Assembly: GCA_964057225.1 (NCBI GenBank)
Contig: OZ059895.1
Location: forward strand, 2,356,001 to 2,420,000
Length of the DNA stretch: 64,000 nt
Source: Auanema rhodensis
Taxonomy: Eukaryota; Nematoda; Chromadorea; Rhabditida; Rhabditidae
Direction of reading: 5' to 3'
The notes under the pieces are model-generated. The model searched no databases and was not told where the DNA came from. It worked only from the letters and a program-made list of their open reading frames with translations. Position 1 is the stretch's first letter. Every line of letters begins with the position of its first letter. The translations under genes were made by a program, and so were the position numbers. Below, piece after piece: positions 63,888 through 64,000 of the stretch.

Positions 63888-64000
63888 CATGGAAACTCAA
63901 CATACACTAATGCATCATTTTTCAAACGATCATAACTAATTTTTGTATCAAGCGTTTCTCAATGTAGTATAGTGCATTCGATGCGGATTTTTAAGCTGCG
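63888..64000. repeat. Satellite copy 183, partial, P-like
   Basis: The first 113 bases of a monomer with 41G, 62C, 71C and 99G, consistent with the P that would open the next P-Q-R-R unit. The window ends inside the conserved core dyad, so the array continues beyond it. Confidence 0.9.

Larger units (their letters stand above)
1..64000. repeat. 351-bp satellite DNA array, 182 full head-to-tail copies plus a partial copy
   Basis: CATGGAAACTC recurs every 351 bases from 1 to 63888, always in the same orientation. Key to types by monomer position. A: 41A, 56G, 58G, 71T, 99G, 238T, 252T, 259T, 306G. B: 41G, 56T, 58G, 62T, 71C, 99A, 230G, 238C, 259A, 306C. C: 41G, 56T, 58G, 62C, 71C, 74G, 99G, 238C, 252G, 259T, 306C (C' has 74A). 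D: as C' but 58T. E: 5' half of A, 3' half of C/D. F: 41A, 56G, 71C, 169C, 259A, 306G. G: like F 5' but 169A, 252G, 306C. H: 41G, 62T, 99G, 230G, 259A, 261A, 295C. I: 41G, 62C, 169C, 259A, 306G. P: 62C, 99G, 183A, 259T, 294C. Q: 62C, 65A, 259A, 302G. R: 62T, 99A, 230A, 259A, 306G. Six-frame stops recur in every monomer, so the array is non-coding. Family not recognised. Confidence 0.98.

Noticed and set aside
1-64000. A repeat-encoded protein, since 351 is a multiple of 3 and the TTC and CGA insertions are three bases
   Set aside because: Stops recur in all six frames in every monomer, and single-base deletions occur too. The divisibility looks coincidental.
1-64000. CRISPR array or bacterial repeat
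   Set aside because: The repeats are contiguous 351-bp monomers with no unique spacers and no cas genes; the size, purity and higher-order structure are typical of eukaryotic satellite.
1-64000. Telomeric repeats, rRNA or tRNA genes, transposon ends
   Set aside because: I looked for short telomere-type tandem units, for RNA gene motifs and for target-site-duplication-flanked insertions, and saw none; the period stays at 351 with only seven small indels.
1-64000. Drosophila 359-bp (1.688) or beetle satellite identity
   Set aside because: The length class and AT-richness are similar, but I see no convincing sequence match from memory and could not run a search, so I do not assign a family.

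Overview
The window is one uninterrupted tandem array of a 351-bp AT-rich satellite: 182 complete head-to-tail monomers (1-63887) plus 113 bases of a 183rd. I see no gene, RNA gene, transposon, inversion or unique spacer. The array enters at base 1 and is still running at base 64000, so its full size and flanks are unknown. This is eukaryotic pericentromeric, centromeric or other heterochromatic satellite DNA. Copy 1 has about 31% GC by hand count and CpG is not depleted, which fits an invertebrate such as an insect better than a heavily methylated vertebrate or plant genome. I do not recognise the family and cannot name the species.

Monomer positions below count the C of CATGG as 1. All but seven monomers are 351 bp. 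Indels are -1 (copies 75, 79, 80, 82) and +3 (copies 77, 84, 101), net +5. Copies therefore start at 1+351(n-1) up to copy 75, 3+351(n-1) for copies 85-101, and 6+351(n-1) from copy 102. Copies differ at about 25 recurrent diagnostic sites, which sort them into recurring types: A, B, C, D, E on the left; F, G, H, I in the middle; P, Q, R on the right. The key is in the first feature.

Left zone (1 to about 32.3 kb): the types recur as a four-monomer higher-order repeat A-B-C-D (1404 bp), with E runs, shortened units and two large internal duplications (13-copy and 7-copy offsets). Transition (29.8-34.0 kb): monomers carrying AA at 211-212, then G at 213. Middle zone (34.0-51.6 kb): monomers with C at 169, including a G-F-H-I tetramer. 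Right zone (from about 49.5 kb, interleaved at first): A at 183, A at 65 and G at 302 define a different tetramer, P-Q-R-R, again 1404 bp.

Inside each monomer are three inverted repeats: a 51-bp interrupted dyad (100-150) that hardly varies in 182 copies; a 9-bp-stem hairpin (168-189) where several subfamily markers fall; and a 9-bp-stem dyad across the arbitrary monomer junction (340-351 plus 1-16). The nearly invariant core splits the monomer into a 5' variable module (41-99) and a 3' variable module (169-306). Many monomers are recombinants of these modules. The array reads as a product of repeated unequal exchange or conversion in register, with several dated layers of local amplification.
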